Assembly: GCF_947568225.1 (NCBI RefSeq)
Contig: NZ_CANOOQ010000001.1
Span: 1,550,001 to 1,614,000, forward strand
Origin: Faecalispora anaeroviscerum
GTDB taxonomy: Bacteria; Bacillota; Clostridia; Oscillospirales; Acutalibacteraceae
Reading direction: 5' to 3'
DNA: 64,000 bases
Below, in pieces: positions 52,638-61,595 of the stretch (within the stretch, counting starts at the first letter, position 1; every line of letters begins with the position of its first letter). A program made the translations under genes and the position numbers. A model generated the notes under the pieces. That model saw only the letters and a list, made by a program, of their open reading frames with translations, made no database searches and was not told the origin of the DNA.

Positions 52638-55277
52638 ATGAAGTTTCAGACCATACGAAAGGTTTTTATCAATGACTGGCGCAGGATCCTGCATAATCCT
52701 GTTGCCATAATCATCACCATCGGCATTTGTGTTCTCCCCGCCCTCTACGCCTGGGTCAACATCAAGGCCTGCTGGGATGTATATGAAAATACGGGCAATA
52801 TCCCGGTGGCTGTCGTCAACAACGATCAGACCGTGGACTTTAGGGGGAAAGAGGTCAACATTGGCAAAGGTGTTGTAGATCAGCTGAAAAACAACAAAAA
52901 GATCGACTGGAAATTCGTCAGTCAGCGGCAAGCAGACCTTGGCCTGGCCGATGGTACCTATTTTGCCGCGATCGAGCTGCCGGAGGATTTCTCCGAACAC
53001 TTTACCACCCTGCTTTCCGATACACCGATCAAACCAAAAATCATTTATAAGGTAGATACCAAAGTAAACCCTGTGGCGGAAAAAATTACGGAAAGCGCCA
53101 AAAATACACTGGTGCAGGAGATTAAATCCAACTTTGTGTCCACGGTGAATCAGTCGATTTTTTCCATGCTTAACCCCGTGGGTGAGGATGCCGACGAAAA
53201 CCTGCAAAGCGTCATTAAGATGAAAGACGCCATTGTGAACCTGAACCAGAATATGGATGTCATCTCCTCTTCTCTGGATGGCCTGCACACGAACTCGATT
53301 AACCTGAATCAGTTTCTGAGCAGCGTCAACACCGCGTGGCCACTGGTAGAAAGCGGGCTGGAAACCGCCGGAAAAACCGCCGCCAGCCAGCAGACGCTTT
53401 CGCGCGACGCCCAAAAGCGCCTGAGCAATTCGCTGACCTATCTGGATACCAACCTTTCGTATGTTCAAACCTCCAGCCAACGCACGCATGCGCTGCTGAC
53501 GGATTTGAACAGCGCCGCGAAAGAAGGCAGCACCGCAAAAATGGACACGGCCTTTTCTGATCTGGACGCGACTCTGTCGGCGATGTCCAGCTCCGTGGAC
53601 GCAACCGCTTCCTATCTCAAAAAATACCGTACGATCGACTGGGGCGAGGATGCTGAAAACGCTGAAAAGCAGCTTACTTCTCTGCGTGCTTCGCTGGTGA
53701 ATCTGCGTGCCCAACTGGTACAGCTGCGGAAAAACCTAAAGGAGCTGTCCGCGGATTCAGAGGCCTTTTACAATACCCTTGATAAAACGATCCCCCAACT
53801 AGAAAAACAGGTTCAGGAAATGGACGAAGCGCTCGACACGCTGATTCCTACTTTGGAATCCTTAAACAAATCCCTAAACTCCACCCAATTGGAGACGATG
53901 ATCAATGCGCTGAAAGGACTGCGTGATTCCGGCGTCGGTGACAATCTGATCACCAGCTTAAAAGAAATTCAGGCCACCCGGCAAGATACCGCTGCGGCAA
54001 TTGCTTCGGCCGATCAGGCCGCAGCAACCGGAATCAATATGATTGACGACGCGATCCCGAAGATCGACAAGACAGTCGAGTTTCTGCAAAAGGTGCAGGA
54101 TAATCAGTCCGATAAAAAAGCGCAGCTGACTAAAATGATTCGCTCACTCGATTCCATCGGGGTCGAGTTAGACAGCATGCGCACCAAGCTCTCAACCATT
54201 CATAAACAATCCGATGCCGTGGCTCAGCTGACCGCCGGAAAGGCCAACACGGTAAACGACGACCTGTATCAAATGGAAAGCCAGCTGACCAACATTCTGA
54301 AGGAATACAACCAGAGCATCCGAGGGGATGTAAGCACCATCGGCCAGCGCCTTGTTACCTCAGCCGACAATGCCGCCACATTGGCGCAGTCTGCCCAAAA
54401 GCTGGGCTCTGAAATCGGCACCATGCTGAAAACGGCGCAGTCCGGCACCAAGCTGACTTCTGACCTGACCGGCTCGCTCAGCAGCAAGCTGAAGGAATTC
54501 AAGGGTACGATTCAAACGCTCGGCGGGAAGCTTGAGCTGGTCGACAATAACGACGTTGTACAAATCATTTCAATTTTGCAAAGCAACCCGGAATTTATGG
54601 GCGATTTTATCGCCGAGCCGTTTGAACAGAATGTGGAATACATTAATGCCGTTCCAAACTACGGCTCGAGCATGGCTCCGATTTATACCGCGCTTGCGCT
54701 GTGGGTGGGCTGCCTGATTTTAAACTCGATTCTGCGTTCGCGTCCTCGTGAGCTTGACGGAATGGAGCATCTGACGCTGCGCGAAAAGCACTACGGCAAG
54801 ATGATGACGTTCTGCTCCATGGCACTGATTCAGGGCACCGTGATCTCGTTGGGCGATATTTTCCTGTTAAAAATTTATGTGGTGGACGGCATGCTGTTCG
54901 TCCTTTTCGCCGTGTTCTCATCGCTGGTATTCTGTATTATTACTTATACACTGTATTCCACCCTTGGGAACGCAGGCAAAGCGCTGGCTATCGTCTATAT
55001 GATTTTCCAGATTCCCGGCAGCGGAGGAACCTACCCCATTCAGGTAGACCCGCCAATTTTCAGTGTTTTGCAGCCACTGTTCCCGTTTGCCTACACGGTC
55101 AGCGGGTTCCGCGAGGCAATTGCAGGCCCTCTGACAAGTCAGGTGCTTCTGGATTTTGCCGTGCTTGGCCTGTTTGCCGTAGTCTTTTTAATTGCCGGAT
55201 ATTTTGTCGTTCAGCGGATGGCAGAACCCGTGCATCATTTTGAGGAAACATTTGAAAGCTCCGGCCTGGGCGAATAA
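52638..55277 (+). CDS. YhgE/Pip family membrane protein (first copy)
   Basis: 879 residues; ATG at 52638 with GAGGAG upstream. One membrane helix (about 21-42, PVAIIITIGICVLPALYAWV) is followed by the extracytoplasmic N-terminal YhgE domain with WDVYENTGNIPVAVVNND. A long helical, coiled-coil-rich stalk spans about 180-650, and a C-terminal block of about five to six membrane helices resembles ABC-2 permeases (IYTALALWVGCLILNS, then PGSGGTYPIQ). Family members include the phage infection protein Pip and the EsaA-like parts of type VII secretion; the role here is unknown. It forms an operon with a second copy 13 bases on. Confidence 0.85.
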   Translation: MKFQTIRKVFINDWRRILHNPVAIIITIGICVLPALYAWVNIKACWDVYENTGNIPVAVVNNDQTVDFRGKEVNIGKGVVDQLKNNKKIDWKFVSQRQADLGLADGTYFAAIELPEDFSEHFTTLLSDTPIKPKIIYKVDTKVNPVAEKITESAKNTLVQEIKSNFVSTVNQSIFSMLNPVGEDADENLQSVIKMKDAIVNLNQNMDVISSSLDGLHTNSINLNQFLSSVNTAWPLVESGLETAGKTAASQQTLSRDAQKRLSNSLTYLDTNLSYVQTSSQRTHALLTDLNSAAKEGSTAKMDTAFSDLDATLSAMSSSVDATASYLKKYRTIDWGEDAENAEKQLTSLRASLVNLRAQLVQLRKNLKELSADSEAFYNTLDKTIPQLEKQVQEMDEALDTLIPTLESLNKSLNSTQLETMINALKGLRDSGVGDNLITSLKEIQATRQDTAAAIASADQAAATGINMIDDAIPKIDKTVEFLQKVQDNQSDKKAQLTKMIRSLDSIGVELDSMRTKLSTIHKQSDAVAQLTAGKANTVNDDLYQMESQLTNILKEYNQSIRGDVSTIGQRLVTSADNAATLAQSAQKLGSEIGTMLKTAQSGTKLTSDLTGSLSSKLKEFKGTIQTLGGKLELVDNNDVVQIISILQSNPEFMGDFIAEPFEQNVEYINAVPNYGSSMAPIYTALALWVGCLILNSILRSRPRELDGMEHLTLREKHYGKMMTFCSMALIQGTVISLGDIFLLKIYVVDGMLFVLFAVFSSLVFCIITYTLYSTLGNAGKALAIVYMIFQIPGSGGTYPIQVDPPIFSVLQPLFPFAYTVSGFREAIAGPLTSQVLLDFAVLGLFAVVFLIAGYFVVQRMAEPVHHFEETFESSGLGE

Positions 55278-55290
55278 AAGGGGGAACAGC

Positions 55291-57516
55291 ATGAAACGAA
55301 TCCGTATTCTTGGGGGCTTCCCCGCAAAAATAAAATCCAGACTTCATTCGATTGCACACGAACGAATTCGCCCTGTGTTTTTGATTTTTTTACAGGATTT
55401 GAGAACCATCCGCCACAACAAGGCAACGCTGGCCGTTGTCGTCGGCCTGTGCATCCTGCCGTCGCTGTACGCGTGGGTCAACATTTACGCCTGCTGGGAC
55501 CCATACTCCAATACCGGCAATTTACCTGTGGCGATCGTAAACAACGACGAAGGCGCTGTGATCAACGGAGAAATTATCAACGTGGGCAACTCCATTGTGG
55601 ATGAGCTGAAGGAAAACCAATCGATCGGGTGGCAATTTGTCAGCGACTGGCAGGGAAATTATGGTCTGAGCCAGGGTAAATATTACGCCATGATCGAAAT
55701 TCCGCGCAATTTTTCGGAACGTCTGGCCAGCCTGACCACCTCAACGCCGCAAAAACCGGTGCTGACCTACCGGGTAAACGAAAAGCTGAACGCGATCGCC
55801 TCTAAAATCACGAATGTGGCAAAGGATCGCCTGATCGACAGCATTGAAAGCAGCTTCGTGAAAACCGTCAATGAAAAAGCGATGGCGATGATCAACGACA
55901 GCTCCAAGGAAACGCAGATGAGTCCCTCGCGCCTGAAGGAGCTGAAAACCTCTCTGCAGCAGGCCGATCAGGATATTACCCGCGCCAAGACGCAGATCGA
56001 CGAAGCCGGCAATCATTCCAAAAGCTTTCAGAAGTATCTGGATGAAGCCGCTGCGCTTTCCCCCACCATCGCCGATCAGATCACCGGCCTGCAGCAGATC
56101 GCGTCGGCCGGGGGCTCCCTCGCGGAAAAAACCCAACATACCGTTCAGTCAATTGCATCCAACCTGAGCGCTGACCTAAACCGCGTGCAGGAGCTGAACC
56201 GGCAAAATCAGCAGCTGATTTCCGCACTGCGCAGCATCAACGGGAACACGCTCGATGAAAACACAAAGGGTATTGCACAGCAGACCATGGTTTTCTGCAC
56301 CTCTTTAGATGTACTTCTCGATACCGACGCGGACGATCTGGCCGAATTAAACAAAGCCTATGATATAAACGCGCTGACGCTTCTGGTCAACTCCCTGCGG
56401 TACGCAGACCGCCTTGTAAAGACCGAAAAGGAGCTGCTGGGGCAAATGGTTGACGCGCAGAACAGCACGCCGAAGGAATCGATGGACGAGATGCTCAGCA
56501 CGCTCTCAAAGCTGAGCGACGAGCAGGCTCAGCTGTCACAGAACCTTTCTTCCACCTATGCCACGCAGGGAGCCCCGCTGCTCAGCAGCCTTGGCGACGG
56601 CATCGTGCAGTCGCTGTACGACACCAGCAGCCTGATTGGCTCAACGATGTCGATCGTGCCGCAACTGGACGCGCTCGCCGCTTTTACAAAGGCCTCCAGT
56701 GAGCTGACGGTTCAGCAGGGCGTACAGATGACCGACGTGCTCGACACCCTGCAAACTGATTTGGGGCATATCTTGACCCGGCTGGACACCATCTCAACTG
56801 AAGACCTGGAAACACTGGAGGATCTGATTGAAAATCACCCGGATACCATCGCAGATTTCATTTCTTCTCCTCTTGAAGTGGAACAGGTAGAAATCTACAA
56901 GGGCGGTACCTTTGGCACCGGTCTGACTCCGTTTTACACCGTTCTGGCCATCTGGGTAGGTGCGCTGCTGCTATGCGCGTTCCTGACTGTTCACTGCAAA
57001 GACCCGGAAGGCTATCACCTGAACCTGAAGCAAAAGCACTTTGGTAAGATGAACCTGTTTTTATTTCTGTCACTGATCCAGTCCACCATCATCACACTGG
57101 GAGATGTTTTTGTTTTGGGAGTCGCGCCGGAAAACTTCTGGCTGATGATGCTGTTCAGCGTGCTTTGTTCCATTACGTTTGTGGTGATTATCTTTACGCT
57201 GGTTTCGCTGTTCGGAAACGTGGGCAAGGCCATCGTTGTGATTATGATGGTCTTTCAGATCGCAGGTGCCGGGGGGATCTATCCCATCCAGACCAACCCG
57301 CGCGTGTTCGGCATTCTACACCCGCTCTGGCCGTTCACCTACGGAATCAACGGCTTGCGCGAAGCGATCGCCGGGCCGACGTGGGACAGCGTGTTTACAA
57401 ACATTTGGGCGCTGATCGGCTTTATTGCAGTATTCCTGCCTTTGGCCGCGCTGAAAAAGCCGCTTCACAAGGCCAACACTCTCTTTGAAAAGATGTTCCA
57501 AAAATCCGGGCTGTAA
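55291..57516 (+). CDS. YhgE/Pip family membrane protein (second copy)
   Basis: 741 residues; ATG at 55291 with GGGGG upstream. Same plan as the first copy: N-terminal helix AVVVGLCILPSLYAWVNIYA, the YhgE motif WDPYSNTGNLPVAIVNNDEG, a helical stalk shorter by about 140 residues, and C-terminal helices with FYTVLAIWVGALLLC and AGAGGIYPIQTNPR. The matching N- and C-terminal blocks suggest gene duplication and divergence in the stalk, possibly with the two forming a hetero-oligomer. Function unknown; a phage-receptor or export role is known for some relatives. Confidence 0.85.
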   Translation: MKRIRILGGFPAKIKSRLHSIAHERIRPVFLIFLQDLRTIRHNKATLAVVVGLCILPSLYAWVNIYACWDPYSNTGNLPVAIVNNDEGAVINGEIINVGNSIVDELKENQSIGWQFVSDWQGNYGLSQGKYYAMIEIPRNFSERLASLTTSTPQKPVLTYRVNEKLNAIASKITNVAKDRLIDSIESSFVKTVNEKAMAMINDSSKETQMSPSRLKELKTSLQQADQDITRAKTQIDEAGNHSKSFQKYLDEAAALSPTIADQITGLQQIASAGGSLAEKTQHTVQSIASNLSADLNRVQELNRQNQQLISALRSINGNTLDENTKGIAQQTMVFCTSLDVLLDTDADDLAELNKAYDINALTLLVNSLRYADRLVKTEKELLGQMVDAQNSTPKESMDEMLSTLSKLSDEQAQLSQNLSSTYATQGAPLLSSLGDGIVQSLYDTSSLIGSTMSIVPQLDALAAFTKASSELTVQQGVQMTDVLDTLQTDLGHILTRLDTISTEDLETLEDLIENHPDTIADFISSPLEVEQVEIYKGGTFGTGLTPFYTVLAIWVGALLLCAFLTVHCKDPEGYHLNLKQKHFGKMNLFLFLSLIQSTIITLGDVFVLGVAPENFWLMMLFSVLCSITFVVIIFTLVSLFGNVGKAIVVIMMVFQIAGAGGIYPIQTNPRVFGILHPLWPFTYGINGLREAIAGPTWDSVFTNIWALIGFIAVFLPLAALKKPLHKANTLFEKMFQKSGL

Positions 57517-57617
57517 AGCCGCCTGCCACTTTGAAAAACGCAAAAAAGCATTGACAAACCGGGCAGCATGTATTAGCCTTAAAGCAGAACAATTTGTCGA
57601 AAAAAGGAAGCGGTGCT

Positions 57618-58424
57618 TTGAACACTCTGGAATTCCCCTCAACCGGCATTACCGGTATCACAGGCAGTAATGGAAGTCAAAGCTTTTCGGCGAAAACGAC
57701 GTCAGGCACTTCGTTTTCGGATATTTTCAGCTCTGTGCAGAAAAGCACAGACCTTGACGCCACGTTTGAAAAGGCCTCAGAAGCCTATGGGGTACCGGTC
57801 AACCTGCTCAAAGCGGTGGCAAAAGCGGAATCGGACTTTAACCCGAATGTGGTTTCCTCCGCCGGAGCGCAGGGTGTCATGCAGCTGATGCCAAGCACGG
57901 CTCGCAGCCTTGGCGTTTCTGATCCGTTTGACGCGGAGCAGAACATTATGGGCGGCGCCAACTATTTAAGCCAGCTCCTGCGTGAGTTTAATGGCGACAC
58001 CACCCTTGCGGTAGCTGCCTATAATGCGGGGTCCGGCAGCGTGAAAAAATACGGCGGGGTTCCCCCCTATGCCGAAACGCAGAATTATGTGGAAAAGGTA
58101 CTGGGCCTGTCCGGGTCGCAGCTGACAGCGGGAACCGCCGAGAGTACCGGTACAGATTCCTCACAGGAGCTTCTTTCCGCTTTAACCGGCAGCACAACGG
58201 GCAGCACCTCCTCTTCGGGTGTTTCCACCTCGGAAAGCTACCTGTTGATGAAGCTATACCAGTTTCAGGCATTGCGGGCTTTGTTTTCTGATTCGGAGGA
58301 ATCACAGAACCCGTTGTCTAGCTTATTTTCCGATTCCTCTTCCTCGCTTTCCTCTGGGAATCAACTGGAGAGCCTGTTTTCTGGTTCCAGCACTACAGAG
58401 GACTCCCTGACCAGCCTTTTTTAA
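57618..58424 (+). CDS. Lytic transglycosylase-like protein (SLT domain)
   Basis: 268 residues. The SLT domain (about 45-160) has the catalytic Glu in AVAKAESDFNP, GVMQLMPSTA and AVAAYNAGSGSVKKYGG. It cleaves peptidoglycan glycan strands. A Ser/Thr-rich tail of about 100 residues follows. I see no signal peptide: the N-terminus is short and polar, so export may be non-classical or by another route. Start placed at TTG 57618, with GGAAG about seven bases upstream; a TTG eight codons earlier is possible. It follows the YhgE pair by about 100 bases. Confidence 0.85.
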   Translation: MNTLEFPSTGITGITGSNGSQSFSAKTTSGTSFSDIFSSVQKSTDLDATFEKASEAYGVPVNLLKAVAKAESDFNPNVVSSAGAQGVMQLMPSTARSLGVSDPFDAEQNIMGGANYLSQLLREFNGDTTLAVAAYNAGSGSVKKYGGVPPYAETQNYVEKVLGLSGSQLTAGTAESTGTDSSQELLSALTGSTTGSTSSSGVSTSESYLLMKLYQFQALRALFSDSEESQNPLSSLFSDSSSSLSSGNQLESLFSGSSTTEDSLTSLF

Positions 58425-58441
58425 TCGGAAAAGACATTATA

Positions 58442-58489
58442 ATAAAGCAGCCGCACCCGGAGCAATGCTCGGGCGCGGCTGCTTTTGAT
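58442..58489. terminator. Terminator after the lytic transglycosylase gene
   Basis: AAAGCAGCCGC and GCGGCTGCTTTT pair, with an inner CCCGgAGC/GCTcGGG stem. It can also serve the PNPOx-family gene on the opposite strand. Confidence 0.85.
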
Positions 58490-58500
58490 TTAGGCGAAGA

Positions 58501-58965
58501 TCAGTCGTCGCGGTTGCGCTTTCCGCTGATCGTTTCCACATGAATTTTCACGATGCTCACGGCCGGCAGCTGCCGGCGGATCACTTCATCCCTGCGCTCC
58601 AAAACGCCGGGCGCCAGAGTATCGCAAAGCTGCAACAGACGTTTTGTTTTCTCCTCGGGGTCGGTGATGAACTCCGCGCGGCCCTCGACCATCACGCTGT
58701 CGTAATGGGTGACAAAGCGCTCCGGCATGATTGTTTCCCTGCCAATCACTACAAAAGCCACCCGATCGTTTTCTTTCAGGGCATCAATTTTTCGTCCCTT
58801 TACAAAGCAATGGAAAAAGATCGCCTGCTCTTCGGGCTGGTAATAATAGTTCAGCGGCACACCGTATGGCTTCCCCTGAGGCGAAGCGACGGACAACACC
58901 CCGTAGGTTCCCTCGCATAGCAGCTGCTCGGCCTCTTCCTGTGACATTCTTCTGCTTGGTCTCAT
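58501..58965 (-). CDS. Pyridoxamine 5'-phosphate oxidase family protein (split-barrel flavoprotein)
   Basis: 154 residues. The split-barrel FMN-binding fold is visible: MSQEEAEQLLCEGTYGVLSV, GKPYGVPLNYYY, IFFHCFVKGRKIDAL and DSVMVEGRAEFI. The branch is the NimA/MmcQ-type group of small flavin or haem proteins, often linked with nitro-compound resistance, but the substrate cannot be told. AGGAGG precedes the ATG. It stands alone and is convergent with the transglycosylase gene. Confidence 0.85.
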   Translation of the reverse strand: MRPSRRMSQEEAEQLLCEGTYGVLSVASPQGKPYGVPLNYYYQPEEQAIFFHCFVKGRKIDALKENDRVAFVVIGRETIMPERFVTHYDSVMVEGRAEFITDPEEKTKRLLQLCDTLAPGVLERRDEVIRRQLPAVSIVKIHVETISGKRNRDD

Positions 58966-59089
58966 GAAATTCCTCCTGTTTTTTGCCGGCTGTGCCCGGC
59001 GGAATCCATCCTATGTTATTCTCAGTATACCAGCCAATTGCGGCAAGAGCAACTGTTCCGGGCAAGTACGCGAGAGGGGTTGATTCAGG

Positions 59090-59119
59090 TTGCTTGAGTG
59101 CTTTAAACCATGCTATAAT
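59090..59119 (+). promoter_or_regulatory. Promoter of the phosphatase gene
   Basis: TTGCTT and TATAAT are 18 bases apart. The leader that follows (59120-59200) starts AACCTCAC and contains GGCGGCTGAGAG, resembling the head of the carB-purC repeats. Confidence 0.55.
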
Positions 59120-59214
59120 AACCTCACACTACACGCCGAAGCGTTGCTTTGGGCGGCTGAGAGCATAAAAGCGCCAGCCTCGTGATATTTCTGAAACACA
59201 ACAGGAGAGTAAAT

Positions 59215-59703
59215 ATGGTACGAGTTTTATTTGTCTGCCACGGGAACATCTGCCGCTCACCCATGGCGGAATTTTTACTGAAGCGTCTCGCCGCGGAGCG
59301 CGGCTGTGAGGACGAGCTTCTGATCGCGTCCGCCGCCACCAGCACAGAGGAGATTGGGAACCCGGTTCACCGCGGCACTGTAACAAAGCTCGCGGAACAC
59401 GGCATCTCCTGCGCGGGCAAGCATGCCGTGCAGCTGACACGGCGTGATTACCCGACCTATGATTACCTGTTGGGAATGGACAGGCATAACCTTCAGAATA
59501 TGGCCCGCATTTTGGGTACGGACGACCCGCAGAAAATTCGGCGGCTCTTGGATTTTTCTGCTCACCCGCGTGACATTGCAGACCCTTGGTACACCGGGAA
59601 CTTTGACGTTACCTATGAAGATATTCTGGAGGGATGCAATGCTTTTTTGGACTTTCTGGAAACAAGCGGCCTGATTCACCCCAAAAGAAACAGGAATCAA
59701 TAG
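59215..59703 (+). CDS. Low-molecular-weight protein tyrosine phosphatase
   Basis: 162 residues; ATG at 59215 with AGGAGAG upstream. The P-loop CHGNICRSP (C-x5-R-S) is at the N-terminus with the nucleophilic Cys, and the general-acid Asp is in DIADPWYTGN. The family dephosphorylates protein tyrosine or arginine. An insertion-free, normal length. Single-gene unit with a perfect terminator behind it. Confidence 0.93.
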   Translation: MVRVLFVCHGNICRSPMAEFLLKRLAAERGCEDELLIASAATSTEEIGNPVHRGTVTKLAEHGISCAGKHAVQLTRRDYPTYDYLLGMDRHNLQNMARILGTDDPQKIRRLLDFSAHPRDIADPWYTGNFDVTYEDILEGCNAFLDFLETSGLIHPKRNRNQ

Positions 59704-59741
59704 ATTTCGCAATTTTGTTTGAAAAGCTAATATTACTTGCC

Positions 59742-59773
59742 CAAAAAGCCCCTGCTAAGCAGGGGCTTTTTAC
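59742..59773. terminator. Terminator of the phosphatase gene
   Basis: AAAAAGCCCCTGC and GCAGGGGCTTTTT form a perfect stem with a three-base loop. It may act in both directions. A second short hairpin, GGGGCTAAAAGCCCC, is at about 59810-59824. Confidence 0.85.
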
Positions 59774-59852
59774 ATAACTAATATACGGGCACAGCCAAAC
59801 AGTACCCAAGGGGCTAAAAGCCCCTCTTCCGGGAAACAATCCGTAAAACGGG

Positions 59853-60071
59853 CTACTCCCCAAGATAGGAAAACCGTGCAACGCTCACGCCGTTCCGTTC
59901 GACCGTTTCACTCCACATACAGGCCGGGCGCACCCAAATACCGCCCTCCCCATATAATGCGCGGTAAACAACCATTTCCTCAAGCGTTTCGGAATGGCGC
60001 GCAACATACAGCAGCTCGTATTCATTGCCCTTAAAGTGACGGTAACGCCCGGGTTTTAAGGTTTCTTCCAT
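59853..60071 (-). CDS. DUF1653-family protein
   Basis: 72 residues. The whole protein is one DUF1653 domain: LKPGRYRHFKGNEYELLYVA, the H-S-E-T-L-E stretch, then VVYRALYGEGGIWVRP and a C-terminal R..F. Its biochemical role is not known; it is widespread in bacteria as a stand-alone small protein. GGGAGAG precedes the ATG. It is the last gene of a run of small minus-strand genes. Confidence 0.85.
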   Translation of the reverse strand: MEETLKPGRYRHFKGNEYELLYVARHSETLEEMVVYRALYGEGGIWVRPACMWSETVERNGVSVARFSYLGE

Positions 60072-60112
60072 CGTTCTCTCCCTTTCCTTTTTCCGGAACC
60101 TACAAACCCGGG

Positions 60113-60595
60113 CTAAACAGGGGTTAGCTCCCGGACGCAGGACTCAACATATGCGAGCGGCACATCCATCCGGCATGCGGTTTCTTCCCGTGACAGACCG
60201 GATTTAATAAAACGAAGAACTACCTGCGGAAGTTTCTCACCAACCTCCACAATATGCCCGTCGGGGTCATAAAAGCGAACCACACGCTGGCCCCATCGAT
60301 GCTCCTTCAGCGGGTGAACATACTCGATGCCCGGCCACACGGCGAGCTTTTGCAAAAAGGAATCCAGGTCTGCTTCTTCAAAATAAAGCTCTGCGGCATG
60401 ATTTGTAAAATGAATCTGCTTTTCCGAAACCCCAAGAAACTCTTGCCAGCTTTCGTTGGTCTGCAAGGCAATTTGACCGGATAACGTAACGTTCGCGCTG
60501 AAATCGGCAGTAACCGTCATCCCCAGAAGATCACAATAAAACCGTTTGGATCGTTCCATATCCCGCACAGAAATCAGCGTGCAAACATACTCCAT
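60113..60595 (-). CDS. VOC-family (glyoxalase/bleomycin resistance-like) protein with C-terminal helical tail
   Basis: 160 residues. The VOC beta-alpha-beta-beta-beta repeats are visible from TLISVRDMERSKRFYCDLLG to VVRFYDPDGHIVEVGE, with metal-type E and H positions at the ends. About 35 further residues (LRFIKSGLSREETACRMDVP and on) look like a small HTH, an unusual appendage. The substrate is unknown. ATG at 60595 overlaps the flavodoxin stop (TGATG). Confidence 0.82.
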   Translation of the reverse strand: MEYVCTLISVRDMERSKRFYCDLLGMTVTADFSANVTLSGQIALQTNESWQEFLGVSEKQIHFTNHAAELYFEEADLDSFLQKLAVWPGIEYVHPLKEHRWGQRVVRFYDPDGHIVEVGEKLPQVVLRFIKSGLSREETACRMDVPLAYVESCVRELTPV

Positions 60596-60984
60596 CACAG
60601 CTCCTCCGGAGCGGAGATTGTTTTTCCCACTAGATCGATCACCTTTGCAAAACCGTCCCGATCCTTGAGCTTACTGCCCAGAGAGGTGGGAATACACACA
60701 ATGCGCGCACGGCCTACCTGATCAACAAAGGTGCGCACTGCCGGCGGAAAAGTACCGGCCCAAACCGGGAACACAAGCGCAATCGTTCCCTCTGTCTCCG
60801 GGCTGTGGTAAGTGGCCGGCAGGGATTTGCCCGACGCGGACAGAAAACCGGCCTTCATATATCCCCCGGCTCCGGACCAGTCCACACCGTCCTCAATCCG
60901 CTCCGCCTGCGCCTGAAATCGGCTGGCCAGCTGTTCGGCAATCCCCTTGCTCCTCCCGGAACGGGTAAAATAATACACCTGCAT
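60595..60984 (-). CDS. Flavodoxin-family protein
   Basis: 129 residues. The FMN phosphate loop is FTRSGRSKGIAEQLA at the N-terminus, and the second flavin contact is in FPVWAGTFPPAVRTFVDQV. Shorter than classic flavodoxin, so it may be an electron carrier or an NAD(P)H-quinone-type relative. GGAAGG precedes the ATG. Translationally coupled to the VOC gene. Confidence 0.82.
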   Translation of the reverse strand: MQVYYFTRSGRSKGIAEQLASRFQAQAERIEDGVDWSGAGGYMKAGFLSASGKSLPATYHSPETEGTIALVFPVWAGTFPPAVRTFVDQVGRARIVCIPTSLGSKLKDRDGFAKVIDLVGKTISAPEEL

Positions 60985-60986
60985 AC

Positions 60987-61589
60987 CTATCCTTCCTTTC
61001 TGTTTTTTGCATAAATCAGATGCGGCATTTCTTTGCCGTTATGATGCTTCGTATGCTCACCGATCACTGTCATTCCCAGCCGCTCGGCCACTCTGCGCGA
61101 GGCGGTGTTTTGCGGGCGGATGTCGGCGATCACCTGCTGTGCGCCCAGCTGTTCGAACGCGTACCGCAGCCAGGCGGCCGCGCCCTCTGCGGCATAACCC
61201 TGACCCCAAAATCGCCGGGCAACAATATAACCGAGCCCGAAACAGGTTTTTCCGTCGATTTCCTCCGGAAGGACTCCCATCAGGCCGACCAGCTCGCCGC
61301 TCTCTTTCTGAATGGCAGCATGGTGGGAATACCCGCAGGTTTGATAACGCCGGTTCGCGCGCGCAATCCATTCGGCGATCTGCTCATCGGTAAAGCCGTA
61401 CTCCCATGCGTACATGGTTTGCACATCACCGAGGATGGGACGCAGGGCCGTGAGGTCTTCCACTCTCAGATGGCGAAAACCGAGACGCGGTGTTTCCAGC
61501 ACCCACGAAGGTTGGCTGATCGCCTTCTTATCTGCCGGTAAAATTCCGTGCCTGTAAATCGGGTAATCATCATGCTCGCGGTACTCCAT
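60987..61589 (-). CDS. GNAT-family N-acetyltransferase
   Basis: 200 residues. It matches the RimJ/RimL-like branch: ETPRLGFRHLRVEDL, GLGYIVARRFWGQGYAAEGA (acetyl-CoA loop with the R-x-x-G-x-A pattern) and NTASRRVAERLGM. It probably acetylates a protein N-terminus or a small molecule; the substrate is not evident. ATG at 61589 with GAGG eight bases upstream; a GTG two codons earlier is too close to it. It lies two bases before the flavodoxin start region in a compact gene run. Confidence 0.88.
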   Translation of the reverse strand: MEYREHDDYPIYRHGILPADKKAISQPSWVLETPRLGFRHLRVEDLTALRPILGDVQTMYAWEYGFTDEQIAEWIARANRRYQTCGYSHHAAIQKESGELVGLMGVLPEEIDGKTCFGLGYIVARRFWGQGYAAEGAAAWLRYAFEQLGAQQVIADIRPQNTASRRVAERLGMTVIGEHTKHHNGKEMPHLIYAKNRKEG

Positions 61590-61595
61590 CCGCAC

